From Thioclava sp. ES.031 (GTDB lineage: Bacteria > Pseudomonadota > Alphaproteobacteria > Rhodobacterales > Rhodobacteraceae), in NCBI RefSeq assembly GCF_002563775.1, contig NZ_PDJO01000001.1:382001-446000 (forward strand): 64,000 nucleotides of DNA, in the 5' to 3' direction. This document shows positions 28,139 through 37,188 of this stretch, one piece after another (the stretch's first letter is position 1; each line of letters opens with the position of its first letter). Below the pieces are notes generated by a model. It saw only the letters and a list, made by a program, of their open reading frames with translations. It made no database searches and had not been told where the DNA came from. The position numbers and the translations under genes were made by a program.

Positions 28139-31135
28139 ATGTCGCCTGCCTTGATCGCCGCTTTGCCCTTCCTGGGCGCAGCCATGCCGTCGATCCTTAT
28201 CCGCACCGGACGCACCAATGCCGCCGCGGTTTCGGCCCTGTTCACGGGGCTGGCGCTGCTCGGATTGTTGCTGAACCTGCCGACCGTGATGGCAGGCGGT
28301 GTCGTCGAGACCAAGATCGACTGGCTGCCCTGGCTGGGCCTGAACGTGAATTTCTGGATCGACGGTCTGGGGATGCTCTTCGCGACGCTGATCCTCGGGA
28401 TCGGGTTGCTGATCATCCTCTATGCGCGGTTCTACCTGTCGAACAAGGACCCGGTCGGTCAGTTCTACACCTACTTGCTGCTGTTCCAGGGCGCGATGGT
28501 GGGCATCGTGCTGTCCGACAATATCCTGCTTTTGCTGATCTTCTGGGAGCTGACCTCGCTCAGCTCCTTCCTGCTCATCGGCTATTGGAAGCACCTGCCC
28601 GCGGGCCGTCAGGGCGCGCGTATGGCGCTGACCGTGACCGGTCTGGGCGGTCTGTCGATGATCGCGGGGATGCTGATCCTCGGCAATATCGCGGGCAGCT
28701 ACGACATCTCGGAAATCCTGCAGCACAAGGACGCCATTCAGGCGAGCCCCTATTACATCCCGGCGCTGCTGCTGATCCTCGGCGGGGCTTTCACCAAATC
28801 CGCCCAGTTCCCGTTCCATTTCTGGCTGCCGCACGCGATGGCGGCGCCGACGCCGGTCTCGGCCTATCTGCACTCCGCCACGATGGTGAAGGCAGGGCTG
28901 TTCCTGATGGCGCGGATGTGGCCGGTGCTCTCGGGCACGCCGGAATGGTTCTATATCGTCGCGAGCGTCGGCCTGATCACCATGCTGATCGCCGCGAAGA
29001 TCGCGATTTTCAAACACGACATGAAGGCGCTTCTGGCCTTCTCGACGGTCTCGCATCTGGGGCTCATCACCTTCATGCTGGGGCTGGGGACCGAGGCCGG
29101 GGCGCTGGCCGCCGTGTTCCACATCATCAACCACGCGACCTTCAAGGCGGCACTGTTCATGTCGGCGGGCATCGTCGATCACGAGGCGGGCACGCGTGAC
29201 CTGACCCGCGTCTCGGGGCTGCGCAAGCTGATGCCGATCACCTTCGTGATCGCGACCATCGCGGCGCTGTCGATGGCCGGTATCCCCTTCTTCAACGGGT
29301 TCCTGTCGAAAGAGATGATGCTGGAGGCCGCCGCGCATACGAAGTGGCTCGACAATAGCTGGCTGATCCCGGCGCTTGCCACCATCGCGGCGCTGTTCTC
29401 GGCCACCTACGCCTTCCGCTTCATCAGCCACGGTTTCTTCGGCCCGCCGCCGCAGGACCTGCCGAAGACCCCGCATGATCCGCCCTTCGGCATGTGGATC
29501 AGCCCGGCTTTCCTCGCCTTCCTCGTGATCGCGATCGGTCTGTTCCCGATGGCGGTGGCGGGCGGCTATGTCCAGATGGCGACCAATGCGGTCGTCGGTG
29601 GCGGCTATCACATGCACGAGCTTAAGATCTGGCACGGCGTCACGCCCGCGCTGATCATGTCGGCCATTGCCGTCACCGGCGGTATCGCTCTGCTCGCCGC
29701 GCATCGCCCGTTCCAGCGCATCTGGGACGCCATCCCGCGCCCCGAGGCCAAGGTGATGTTCGACTGGGTGGTCGCGAAGGTGCAGAGCCTTGCCGCGTGG
29801 ATCACGCAGGGGCTGCATACCGGCGCGATGGCGCGTTACCTGATGCTGTTCACGATAACTGCGGTCGGGGTTGGGCTCTACGCCTTCATGAGCGGCACGC
29901 TGGGGCCGCAGACCCGTGCGCTGACGCCGGTGAACGGCGCGGCGGTGACCTCGTGGCTGCTGCTGCTGACGGCCACGATCTGTATCGTCGCCTTCCATCA
30001 CAACCGCATCCTCGCGCTGGTGCTGATCGGGATCGTCGGCCTCACCGTCTCGATCTCCTTCATCTTCCTCTCGGCGCCCGACCTCGCGCTGACGCAGATC
30101 TCGGTCGAGATCGTGACGACGGTGCTGATGCTTCTCGCGCTGAACTTCCTGCCCAAGATCACCTCGATCGAATCCAGCCGGATGAAGATCGGCTTCGACG
30201 TCGGGCTTTCGGTCGCGGCGGGCGTCGCGGTCTCGGGGCTGATCTACGCGCTGCTGACCCGCGATTTCGCCTTCCCGACGATGTCCGGCTACATGCTCGA
30301 CAACAGCTACAACCTCGCGGGCGGGGACAACGTGGTGAACGTGATCCTCGTGGACTTCCGTGGCTACGATACGTTCGGCGAGATCACGGTGCTGGGCATC
30401 GCCGCGCTGGTGATCTTCGCGCTGACCGAGGCGCTGCTGCAGGGCGCGTCCTCGCGCAAGCTGATCGCGTGGCGTCCCGACGTGCCGCGTGGCGGCGACA
30501 AGCACCCGCTGATGTTGCTGATCGTGACGCGGGTGATGATGCCGATCGCGCTGGTCGTGGGGCTCTATATCTTCCTGCGCGGCCACAATGAGCCCGGCGG
30601 CGGCTTCATCGCCGGTCTCGTCGTCGCGATCGCGCTGGTGACGCAATACATGGCCTCGGGCTTTGCATGGACGCAGGCGCGCCAGAAGGTCTATTACCAC
30701 GTGCTGATCGCGTCCGGCGTGCTGGTCGCGGGGATCACCGGGGCCGGGGCGTTCTTCAACGACATGCCCTTCCTGACCTCCGATTTCGGCTATGTGAAGC
30801 TGCCCGGCCTCGACAAGTTCGAGCTGGCGACCGCTGCGGGCTTCGACCTCGGCGTGTTCCTCGGCGTCGTCGGCTCGGTGATGCTGGCGCTTGGCGGGCT
30901 GAGCCGCCTCGCGCGCCGCGCCGCAATGGGCGAGGAAGGCGGCGAAGAGGGCGCGCATATCGCGGCCGAGAAGCCGGAGGCCCGCGTGCTCGCGCCGCTC
31001 TCGGCCGGGCCCTATCCGCCCGAAGCCAAAGTGCCGCGCCGCTGGTGGAAGACCGCCCGCGCCGCACGCGAAGCCACCCAGAACGAGCGTGACACCGTGC
31101 ACGAGAACAAGAAGACCAACGGGGGCGATCACTGA
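28139..31135 (+). CDS. mrpA: Mrp-type Na+/H+ antiporter subunit A, fused to subunit B
   Basis: A large polytopic membrane protein of 998 residues. The NuoL-like core occupies about residues 1-500 (FYTYLLLFQGAMVGIVLSDN, HSATMVKAGLFLMARMWP). The MrpA C-terminal part follows, then an MrpB-like domain from about residue 800 (LIVTRVMMPIALVVGLYIFL, HNEPGGGFIAGLVVAIALV). Fused A/B subunits are known in group 2-type Mrp systems such as PhaAB of rhizobia. The binding site GGAGAG precedes the ATG. Its stop overlaps the mrpC start (TGATG). The complex exports Na+ or K+ in exchange for protons. Confidence 0.95.
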   Translation: MSPALIAALPFLGAAMPSILIRTGRTNAAAVSALFTGLALLGLLLNLPTVMAGGVVETKIDWLPWLGLNVNFWIDGLGMLFATLILGIGLLIILYARFYLSNKDPVGQFYTYLLLFQGAMVGIVLSDNILLLLIFWELTSLSSFLLIGYWKHLPAGRQGARMALTVTGLGGLSMIAGMLILGNIAGSYDISEILQHKDAIQASPYYIPALLLILGGAFTKSAQFPFHFWLPHAMAAPTPVSAYLHSATMVKAGLFLMARMWPVLSGTPEWFYIVASVGLITMLIAAKIAIFKHDMKALLAFSTVSHLGLITFMLGLGTEAGALAAVFHIINHATFKAALFMSAGIVDHEAGTRDLTRVSGLRKLMPITFVIATIAALSMAGIPFFNGFLSKEMMLEAAAHTKWLDNSWLIPALATIAALFSATYAFRFISHGFFGPPPQDLPKTPHDPPFGMWISPAFLAFLVIAIGLFPMAVAGGYVQMATNAVVGGGYHMHELKIWHGVTPALIMSAIAVTGGIALLAAHRPFQRIWDAIPRPEAKVMFDWVVAKVQSLAAWITQGLHTGAMARYLMLFTITAVGVGLYAFMSGTLGPQTRALTPVNGAAVTSWLLLLTATICIVAFHHNRILALVLIGIVGLTVSISFIFLSAPDLALTQISVEIVTTVLMLLALNFLPKITSIESSRMKIGFDVGLSVAAGVAVSGLIYALLTRDFAFPTMSGYMLDNSYNLAGGDNVVNVILVDFRGYDTFGEITVLGIAALVIFALTEALLQGASSRKLIAWRPDVPRGGDKHPLMLLIVTRVMMPIALVVGLYIFLRGHNEPGGGFIAGLVVAIALVTQYMASGFAWTQARQKVYYHVLIASGVLVAGITGAGAFFNDMPFLTSDFGYVKLPGLDKFELATAAGFDLGVFLGVVGSVMLALGGLSRLARRAAMGEEGGEEGAHIAAEKPEARVLAPLSAGPYPPEAKVPRRWWKTARAAREATQNERDTVHENKKTNGGDH

Positions 31136-31473
31136 TGGAAGTGCTCGTTGCATCGGCCATCGGCGTGCTGACCGCCGCCGGCATCTACATGATCCTGCGT
31201 CTGCGCACCTTCCCCGTGGTGGTGGGCATGTCGCTGCTGTCCTACGCGGTGAACGTGTTCCTGTTCGCCACCGGTCGTCTGGTAATCAACCAGCCGCCGA
31301 TCCTGCGCGACGGCGTCACCTCCTATACCGACCCGATCCCGCAGGCGCTGGTTCTGACCGCGATCGTGATCTCCTTCGGGATGACGGCGGTGGTCGTGAT
31401 GCTCGCGCTTGGCGCCTTCATCGAGGCGGGCAATGACCGCATCGACCTCGAGGAAGAGGAGGACGGCCAATGA
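31135..31473 (+). CDS. mrpC: Mrp antiporter subunit C
   Basis: A 112-residue NuoK-like membrane subunit with three hydrophobic helices. The block GIYMILRLRTFPVVVGMSLL and the following NVFLFATGRL are typical of MrpC. It overlaps mrpA upstream and mrpD downstream by a few bases, so translation is coupled. It needs the other subunits for antiport. Confidence 0.94.
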   Translation: MEVLVASAIGVLTAAGIYMILRLRTFPVVVGMSLLSYAVNVFLFATGRLVINQPPILRDGVTSYTDPIPQALVLTAIVISFGMTAVVVMLALGAFIEAGNDRIDLEEEEDGQ

Positions 31474-33188
31474 TGGAGCATTGGATCATCGCGCCCGTCC
31501 TGATCCCGGCGATGCTTGCGCCGCTGATCGTGCTGTGGATGCGCTACGATCTGGTCACGCAGCGCGTGGCCTCGATCCTCGGCATGTCGGCGCTTCTGGT
31601 GCTGGCCATCGTGCTGATGGTGTCGGCCTCGATGGGCCCGCCCGAGGTCTATCGCCTCGGCAACTGGGAGCCGCCCTACGGCATCGTGCTGGTCCTTGAC
31701 CGGCTGTCCGCGCTGATGCTGCTGCTGACCTCGATCCTCGGCCTCGTGATCGTGCTCTATGCGATCGGCTCGGGCTGGGACAAACGCGGCTGGCATTTCC
31801 ACTCGCTGATGCAGTTCCAGATGATGGGGATCAACGGCGCCTTCCTGACGGGCGACGCGTTCAACCTGTTCGTCTTCTTTGAAGTGCTGCTGATCGCCTC
31901 CTATGGTCTGATGATCCATGGCGGCGGGCGCGCACGGCTGAAATCGGGCGTGCAATACGTGGTCTACAACCTCGCGGGCTCGACGCTGTTCCTCTTCGCG
32001 CTGGGGACGATCTACGCGACGGCAGGTACGCTCAACATGGCCGATCTGGCGGTGAAGGTGGCCGAGATGCCCTCCGAGCAGACGGCGCTGATCAAGGTCG
32101 GTGCGGCGCTTCTGATGTTGGTCTTCGCGGTCAAGGCCGCGCTGGTGCCGCTGCAGTTCTGGCTGCCCGCGACCTACACCAATGCACCCGGCCCGGTGGC
32201 GGCGCTGTTTGCGATCATGACCAAGGTCGGGACCTATGCGATCGTCCGCGTCTATACGCTGATCTTCCCGATCACCGGCACGATCGGCACGCTTGCCCAT
32301 GACATCCTGCTGCCCTCCGCGTTCCTGACGATCGCGATCGGGATGATCGGCATTCTCGGCGCCCGCGACATGGGCCGCACGGTCGCCTATGCGGTGATCG
32401 GCTCGGTCGGGACGATGATGCTGGCATTTGCGCAGTTCACTCAGGGCGCGACCACGGCGGGTCTTTACTACATGATCCACTCGACGCTGATCGCCGGGGC
32501 GATGTTCCTGATCGCCGATCTCGTGCGCGAGCGGCGCGGGCGCTGGGGGCTCGGCTTCACCGATGCGCCGCTGATGAAGAACCACGGGCTGATGGCGGGC
32601 ATGTTCTTCATGGGCGCGATCGCGATGGCCGGGATGCCGCCGCTCTCGGGTTTCCTCGGCAAGCTGATGATCCTCGATGCGACGCGCGGCCAATGGGCGC
32701 TTTGGGCGACGGTTCTGGTGACCTCGCTGATCGCCATCGTGGGCTATGCCCGTGCGGGTAGCCAAGTGTTCTGGCGCTCCTACGCGGTCGAGGCCGAGGA
32801 AGACGATCTGCCGCCCGCGCCGAAGGATGCGAGCTCGCCGGGCCTCGCCTTTACCGCGACCGGTATCCTGCTGGCCGGGTCGGTGGCGCTGACCGCGCTG
32901 GCCGGACCTGCGAGCACCTGGTTGCAGGGCACCTCCGCGCAGCTGTTCACGCCGTCGCAGTATATCGACGCGGTTCTCGCCGGCGCGGAAGAGCGCGCGC
33001 AGGAGGCGGCGCGCATCGGCGCCCATGAGCATGGCCATATGGAAGTGAGCGAGGAAATGCAGGCCGAGGACGCGCATGGCGGCGACACCAGTGCCGCCGA
33101 TCCGCATGCCGACGCTCCGCCCGCCGATCAGGCCGACACCCACACCGGAACCGAGACGGGGCAGGACGCCCCGGCCGCGGCGCATTGA
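31470..33188 (+). CDS. mrpD: Mrp antiporter subunit D
   Basis: A 572-residue NuoN-like membrane subunit with about 14 helices. GDAFNLFVFFEVLLIASYGL and LPLQFWLPATYTNAPGPVAA-type blocks match the antiporter-like subunits, which carry the conserved Glu and Lys of the proton path. The last 80 residues form a His/Asp/Glu-rich soluble tail (HEHGHMEVSEEMQAEDAHGG), unusual in length and possibly metal- or proton-binding. ATGA overlap with mrpC. Confidence 0.94.
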   Translation: MMEHWIIAPVLIPAMLAPLIVLWMRYDLVTQRVASILGMSALLVLAIVLMVSASMGPPEVYRLGNWEPPYGIVLVLDRLSALMLLLTSILGLVIVLYAIGSGWDKRGWHFHSLMQFQMMGINGAFLTGDAFNLFVFFEVLLIASYGLMIHGGGRARLKSGVQYVVYNLAGSTLFLFALGTIYATAGTLNMADLAVKVAEMPSEQTALIKVGAALLMLVFAVKAALVPLQFWLPATYTNAPGPVAALFAIMTKVGTYAIVRVYTLIFPITGTIGTLAHDILLPSAFLTIAIGMIGILGARDMGRTVAYAVIGSVGTMMLAFAQFTQGATTAGLYYMIHSTLIAGAMFLIADLVRERRGRWGLGFTDAPLMKNHGLMAGMFFMGAIAMAGMPPLSGFLGKLMILDATRGQWALWATVLVTSLIAIVGYARAGSQVFWRSYAVEAEEDDLPPAPKDASSPGLAFTATGILLAGSVALTALAGPASTWLQGTSAQLFTPSQYIDAVLAGAEERAQEAARIGAHEHGHMEVSEEMQAEDAHGGDTSAADPHADAPPADQADTHTGTETGQDAPAAAH

Positions 33189-33201
33189 GGGGAGCAAAGA
33201 G

Positions 33202-33693
33202 ATGATCCGCAAGATCCTTCCCCACCCCTACCTGACCGTCACGCTGGTGATGGTCTGGCTGATGCTGGCCAATAGCTACACGCTCAATTCGCTGGTCTTC
33301 GCGATCCTCGTCGGTCTCGTGATCCCGTGGATCACCGCGCCCTACTGGCCTGCGCGCCCGCGTTTCGCGAAGCCGCTGAAGATCATCGAGTACATCTTCA
33401 TCGTGATCTGGGATATCATCGTCGCGAATATCACCGTGGCGAAGATCGTGCTCTTCATGCCCAATTCCAAGCTGCACCCCGCCTGGGTCACGGTGCCGCT
33501 CGATATCGTCACGCCCGAGGCGGTGACGGTGCTTGCGGGCACGATCACGATGACGCCCGGCACGCTGACGGCGGAGCTGGCCGCCGACGGGCACTCGCTG
33601 CTGGTCCACGCGCTGCATGCGCCCGATGCCGATGAGGTGCGCGACGAGATCAAGTCCCGCTACGAGGCCCGCCTGAAGGAGATTTTCGAATGA
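33202..33693 (+). CDS. mrpE: Mrp antiporter subunit E
   Basis: A 163-residue protein with two N-terminal helices and a soluble C-terminal domain. TVTLVMVWLMLANSYTLNSL and HPAWVTVPLDIVTPEAVTVL, then GTITMTPGTLTAEL, are the MrpE signature. The ATG at 33202 follows GGGGAG; the open frame upstream overlaps mrpD. Its stop overlaps mrpF (ATGA). Confidence 0.94.
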   Translation: MIRKILPHPYLTVTLVMVWLMLANSYTLNSLVFAILVGLVIPWITAPYWPARPRFAKPLKIIEYIFIVIWDIIVANITVAKIVLFMPNSKLHPAWVTVPLDIVTPEAVTVLAGTITMTPGTLTAELAADGHSLLVHALHAPDADEVRDEIKSRYEARLKEIFE

Positions 33694-33959
33694 TCACCTA
33701 TGCCCTGATCTTCGCCATCGCCTGCTATTCGCTGGCGCTGCTGTTCAACCTCTACCGGGTCGTCAAGGCGCCGGGCGTGACCGACCGGGTTCTCGCGCTC
33801 GACACGATGGCGATCAACGCGATCGCGATGATCGTGCTGTTCGGCATCTGGGAAGGCACGGCGCTCTTCTTCGAAGCGTCGATCCTTTACGCAATGACGG
33901 GCTTCGTGGCGACGGTCTCCTTCGCCAAGTTCATCCTGCGCGGCGACATTATCGAGTGA
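33690..33959 (+). CDS. mrpF: Mrp antiporter subunit F
   Basis: An 89-residue protein with three membrane helices. RVVKAPGVTDRVLALDTMAI is the conserved block of MrpF. Translationally coupled to mrpE and followed by mrpG after 7 bases. Confidence 0.93.
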   Translation: MITYALIFAIACYSLALLFNLYRVVKAPGVTDRVLALDTMAINAIAMIVLFGIWEGTALFFEASILYAMTGFVATVSFAKFILRGDIIE

Positions 33960-33966
33960 GGGCGTG

Positions 33967-34383
33967 ATGGAACTGTTCTGGGACATCCTGATTTCCGCGC
34001 TGCTCGTGATCGGCGGCATCTTCGGCCTCGTCGGCAGCTTCGGGCTGGTCAAACTGCCCGACCCGATGACCCGCCTGCACGCGCCGACCAAGGCCGCGAC
34101 GCTGGGCGTGGGCGCGATCCTGATCGCCTCGATGGTCTGGTTCGCGGTGAAGCAGGGCCACGTGACCCTGCACGAGTTGATGGTCACCATCTTCATCTTC
34201 CTGACGGCCCCGATCACCGCGCATTTCATCTCGAAGGCCAATATCTTCCGCGACTGGCCGGCCGAGAAACTGCCGAAGCCCGCAGGCGAGGGCGACTGGG
34301 CGGTGCACACAGCCGATGCCGATACCTCGAAGGGCGAACTGGCGGTCGAGCGGGAAAAGAACATCCCGCACGAGAACGACTGA
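33967..34383 (+). CDS. mrpG: Mrp antiporter subunit G
   Basis: A 138-residue protein with three helices. FGLVGSFGLVKLPDPMTRLH and LHAPTKAATLGVGAILIA are diagnostic for MrpG. The tail after residue 100 is soluble and charged. I prefer the ATG at 33967 to a GTG one codon upstream. Last gene of the Mrp operon, so subunits A/B, C, D, E, F and G are all present. Confidence 0.93.
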   Translation: MELFWDILISALLVIGGIFGLVGSFGLVKLPDPMTRLHAPTKAATLGVGAILIASMVWFAVKQGHVTLHELMVTIFIFLTAPITAHFISKANIFRDWPAEKLPKPAGEGDWAVHTADADTSKGELAVEREKNIPHEND

Positions 34384-34458
34384 CGTTGCGAAACGCTTTG
34401 ACGCGCGCGTAACCCGTGGCAGGCTGATCCCCGGAGGAGATTTCGGGAGATTTTCGCG

Positions 34459-35202
34459 ATGCGGATGCGGCTGATGCTGTCCCATCTGTCGATCTGGGTG
34501 ATGATCGCAGTCGTCGCCGCGGCGGCCTATTGGATCGCGCAGGGGCCTTGGTGGCTCTGGGCGGTCGCGCTGCTGGGGATCCCGGCGCAGATGCTCAACG
34601 AATACGGGCTCCACCGCTACATCTTCCACATGGCGCCACCGAAGCGGCAATGGGCCTTCAACTGGCTCTACCGGGTGCATTACGGCCACCACGAATTCCC
34701 GACCTGCTGGCCGCTTCTGTTCGCGCCGCTCTCGGTGATCGTGCCGGTGCTCGTGGGCAATACCGCGCTCCTTTGGGCGGTGCTGTCGCTGATCGGCGTG
34801 CCCCATGCGTTCGATATCGCCGTGGCCGTCGTGCCGCTGGGCGGGGCCGCGACCTTCCTCGCCTATGAATGGTTCCACACCACCGCCCATGTCACCGTGA
34901 AGAAGACTGCGATCGAGCGCCATGTCTCGACGCTGCACAACCAGCACCATTTCCGCGACTTCTCGAAATGGTTCCACGTCACGGCGGGCGGCGAGGTGAT
35001 CGACCGGCTGATGGGCACCGCGATTTCGCGCGATCAGCTCAAGACCCAAAGCCGCGTCGAGTTCATCCGCACGCTGGGCCTGCGCCCCGACGATCCGCGC
35101 CTGATCGCGGCACGGGAGAAATTCGCGCCGCGCTTCGGGATCACCGAGGCAGAGGTCTCGCGGGCGGGCCATGTCGGTGGGGGCGCTGCCCCCGCGCGCT
35201 GA
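34459..35202 (+). CDS. Fatty acid hydroxylase/sterol desaturase family membrane protein
   Basis: A di-iron membrane oxygenase of 247 residues with about four helices. The histidine boxes are visible: HRYIFH, HYGHHEF, EWFHTTAH and HNQHHF. Such enzymes hydroxylate or desaturate lipids or carotenoids; the substrate is not evident. The last residues (GGGAAPAR) and the stop codon are encoded by a dispersed palindromic element, so the natural C-terminus may have been altered by its insertion. Single gene after the Mrp operon. Confidence 0.85.
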   Translation: MRMRLMLSHLSIWVMIAVVAAAAYWIAQGPWWLWAVALLGIPAQMLNEYGLHRYIFHMAPPKRQWAFNWLYRVHYGHHEFPTCWPLLFAPLSVIVPVLVGNTALLWAVLSLIGVPHAFDIAVAVVPLGGAATFLAYEWFHTTAHVTVKKTAIERHVSTLHNQHHFRDFSKWFHVTAGGEVIDRLMGTAISRDQLKTQSRVEFIRTLGLRPDDPRLIAAREKFAPRFGITEAEVSRAGHVGGGAAPAR

Positions 35203-35236
35203 CGCGCGCCCCCCGGGATATTTCCGCCAAGAGGAA
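35179..35236. repeat. Dispersed palindromic element, left copy of locus B
   Basis: Contains GGGGGC-GCT-GCCCCC (35179-35193), a second hairpin GCGCGC-TGAC-GCGCGC (35194-35209), the core CCGGGATATTT (35213-35223) and CCGCCAAGAGGAAA. The second hairpin's loop carries the stop codon TGA of the upstream gene. The element therefore overlaps the coding sequence. Confidence 0.75.
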
Positions 35237-35316
35237 ATTAAACCTTCCGTAACCAGAATCACCTGACCCTGATCTCGCGGAACAGGCGGGGACGCCGATG
35301 ACCGCCCAAGGGGAAG

Positions 35317-35360
35317 CGCCCGGCCTGCCGCCCGCAACCGGGTTCGAGCCGGGCGTTTTT
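35317..35360 (+). terminator. Probable rightward terminator
   Basis: CGCCCGGC (35317-35324) pairs with GCCGGGCG (35348-35355) around a 23-base structured loop and is followed by TTTTT. It lies between the two copies of the palindromic element, downstream of the hydroxylase-type gene. Confidence 0.5.
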
Positions 35361-35414
35361 CTTCCTCTTGGGCGAAATATCCCGGGGGAGGCCGCAGGCC
35401 GGGGGCGGAGCCCC
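35357..35414. repeat. Dispersed palindromic element, right copy of locus B
   Basis: Inverse orientation to the copy at 35179: CTTCCTCTTGGGCG, then AAATATCCCGGGGG (35375-35388), the small hairpin GGCCGCAGGCC and GGGGCGGAGCCCC. It ends directly at the stop codon of the leftward FAD oxidoreductase gene. Confidence 0.75.
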
Positions 35415-36464
35415 TTACAGGTTGTCGGTCACGCGGAAGCCTTCGGGGATCGTGTCGCGCCCCTCCAGCACCAGATCGACCATCACCTCTGCCACTTTCG
35501 GCGCCATCCCGAAGCCGATCTTGAACCCGCCATTGGCGATGAAATGTTCCGGACGGTCGGGCCAGTCGCCCAGCATCGGCGCGCGGGATTTGGCACGCGG
35601 GCGCACCCCGGCCCAACGGTCGATCACCGGCGCCTCGGTCAGCGGCGGGCAAAGCGCGCGGGCTTTCTCGATCAGCGCGTCGAGCTGCGCATCGGTCGTG
35701 TCCGGGGCATCGAATTCGCGCTCGGAGGTCGACCCGATCGCGACCGTGTCGTCTGAATGGGGAATGATGTGGAGGCTGTCGGCGAAAAGCTGCGGCACGT
35801 CTCCTGCCGCGTATCGGAAGAGCGCCGATTGGCCCTTCACGCCGGTGCCGACGGTTTTGCCGACCACCGCGTTCAGCTCTGCCAGTCCTTCCGCGCCGGT
35901 CGCGTGGATGACCGGACCGCCCCCCTCGGCCTCGCCGATCACGATCTCCGCGCCCATCGCTTTGAGCGCCGCGACCAGCGCGGCCCCGGCGGCGCGCGGA
36001 TTGGCGCGGGCGGTGAGCGTGTCATGGATCACGAGCCCGGTGGGCGAGGGGGGCGCGAAGGCGCCGAATTCCGCAGCCTCGGCCACGCGCCATGTGGCGA
36101 AGCCCTGCCATAGCTCGGCCGCCCCTGCCGCGCGGTCTTTGGCGCGCGCGATCTGCGCCTCATCCGCCAGCGGCTGCAGTCGACCGAGACGCGCATAGCC
36201 CGGATCGCCGCCACCAATGCGCTGCACGTCGGCCCAGAAGGCTTCCGCCATGCGCAGGCTCTCGAATTGGAACTGTTTCTTGGGGTTCCAGTTCTCCGGC
36301 ACATGCGGGGCGAGCGCGCCGACATGGCCGCCCGAGCTGCCCGCGCCAATGCGGCTGCGCTCGATCAGCCGGACTTTCGCGCCGCGCTTCGCTGCCTGAT
36401 ACGCGATCGCGAGGCCGAAGATGCCGCCGCCGCGCACGGTTATGTCGTGTCTGCCGCTTGTCAT
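35415..36464 (-). CDS. FAD-dependent oxidoreductase, likely MnmC oxidase-type partner of MnmD
   Basis: A DAO-family flavoprotein of 349 residues. The Rossmann dinucleotide motif is VRGGGIFGLAIAYQAAKRGA, ending with an acidic residue (IERSRIG). GAGSSGGHVGALAPHVPENW resembles the flavin-contact region of the MnmC oxidase domain. The C-terminal GRVTDN-like closing strand is preceded by NGGFKIGFGMAPK. It is divergent from mnmD with 49 bases between starts. In E. coli both activities are one protein, MnmC. The expected reaction is removal of the carboxymethyl group from cmnm5s2U34 of tRNA. A general amino-acid oxidase is the alternative. Confidence 0.68.
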   Translation of the reverse strand: MTSGRHDITVRGGGIFGLAIAYQAAKRGAKVRLIERSRIGAGSSGGHVGALAPHVPENWNPKKQFQFESLRMAEAFWADVQRIGGGDPGYARLGRLQPLADEAQIARAKDRAAGAAELWQGFATWRVAEAAEFGAFAPPSPTGLVIHDTLTARANPRAAGAALVAALKAMGAEIVIGEAEGGGPVIHATGAEGLAELNAVVGKTVGTGVKGQSALFRYAAGDVPQLFADSLHIIPHSDDTVAIGSTSEREFDAPDTTDAQLDALIEKARALCPPLTEAPVIDRWAGVRPRAKSRAPMLGDWPDRPEHFIANGGFKIGFGMAPKVAEVMVDLVLEGRDTIPEGFRVTDNL

Positions 36465-36513
36465 TTCGCGCCTCCTGCTTCAAGGCTGGGCCGGAGACTG
36501 TGGACTATCCCCG

Positions 36514-37188
36514 ATGAACGCCCCTGACCAGAGCAAAGCCGATCTCGATTGGCGCGATGACCTTGTGCCGGTCTCGCGGCGGTTCGACGATCCCTATTTC
36601 AGCCTTGCGGGCGGTCTGGACGAGACGCGGCATGTGTTTCTGGCGGGCAATGATCTTCCCGCGCGGCTGCGTCCGGGCTTTCACGTGGCTGAGCTGGGCT
36701 TCGGCACGGGGCTGAACCTGCTGTCGCTGCGGCTGGCCTGTCCCGAGGACTTCCCGATCCGCTTCACTTCTTTCGAGGCCTACCCGATGGAGGCCGACGA
36801 CATCGCACGGGCGCTGGACGCATTTCCGGAGGTCGCGCCCGTGGCCGGTCCCTATCTGGAAGCTTGGGCTGCAGGGCAGCGCCAGTTTCAACTCGGTCCG
36901 ATCGCGGTGGAGATCCTCGAGGGCGATGCGCGCGCGGCGCTTCCCGCTTGGGCGGGAAAAGCCGATGCGTGGTTCCTCGACGGGTTCTCGCCCGCGAAGA
37001 ACCCCGAGCTTTGGGGCGAGGATCTGATGGTCGAGGTCGGCGCGCATACGGTGCCGGGCGGCTCCTTCGCGACCTATACGGCGGCAGGCTTCGTGCGCCG
37101 CGCCCTCGAGGCCGCGGGTTTCGAGGTCAACCGCAGCCCGGGTTTCGGGCGCAAACGCCATATGTCGCGCGGGGCGAAACATGGTTGA
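36514..37188 (+). CDS. mnmD: tRNA (5-methylaminomethyl-2-thiouridine) methyltransferase MnmD
   Basis: A SAM-dependent methyltransferase of 224 residues that makes mnm5s2U34 in tRNAs. The SAM motif is ELGFGTGLNLLSLRLA, and DAWFLDGFSPAKNPELWGED is the diagnostic MnmD catalytic block. GSFATYTAAGFVRRAL and RSPGFGRKRHMSRG follow. It corresponds to the N-terminal domain of E. coli MnmC. The start at 36514 lacks a strong binding site, so it is not certain. The gene overlaps the DMT transporter gene by 8 bases. Confidence 0.92.
   Translation: MNAPDQSKADLDWRDDLVPVSRRFDDPYFSLAGGLDETRHVFLAGNDLPARLRPGFHVAELGFGTGLNLLSLRLACPEDFPIRFTSFEAYPMEADDIARALDAFPEVAPVAGPYLEAWAAGQRQFQLGPIAVEILEGDARAALPAWAGKADAWFLDGFSPAKNPELWGEDLMVEVGAHTVPGGSFATYTAAGFVRRALEAAGFEVNRSPGFGRKRHMSRGAKHG

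Noticed and set aside
28007..31153. Open frame of 1048 codons opposite mrpA
   Set aside because: Shadow frame of the conserved Mrp subunit; its composition (His, Arg, Asp, Gln) is typical of antisense GC-rich coding DNA.
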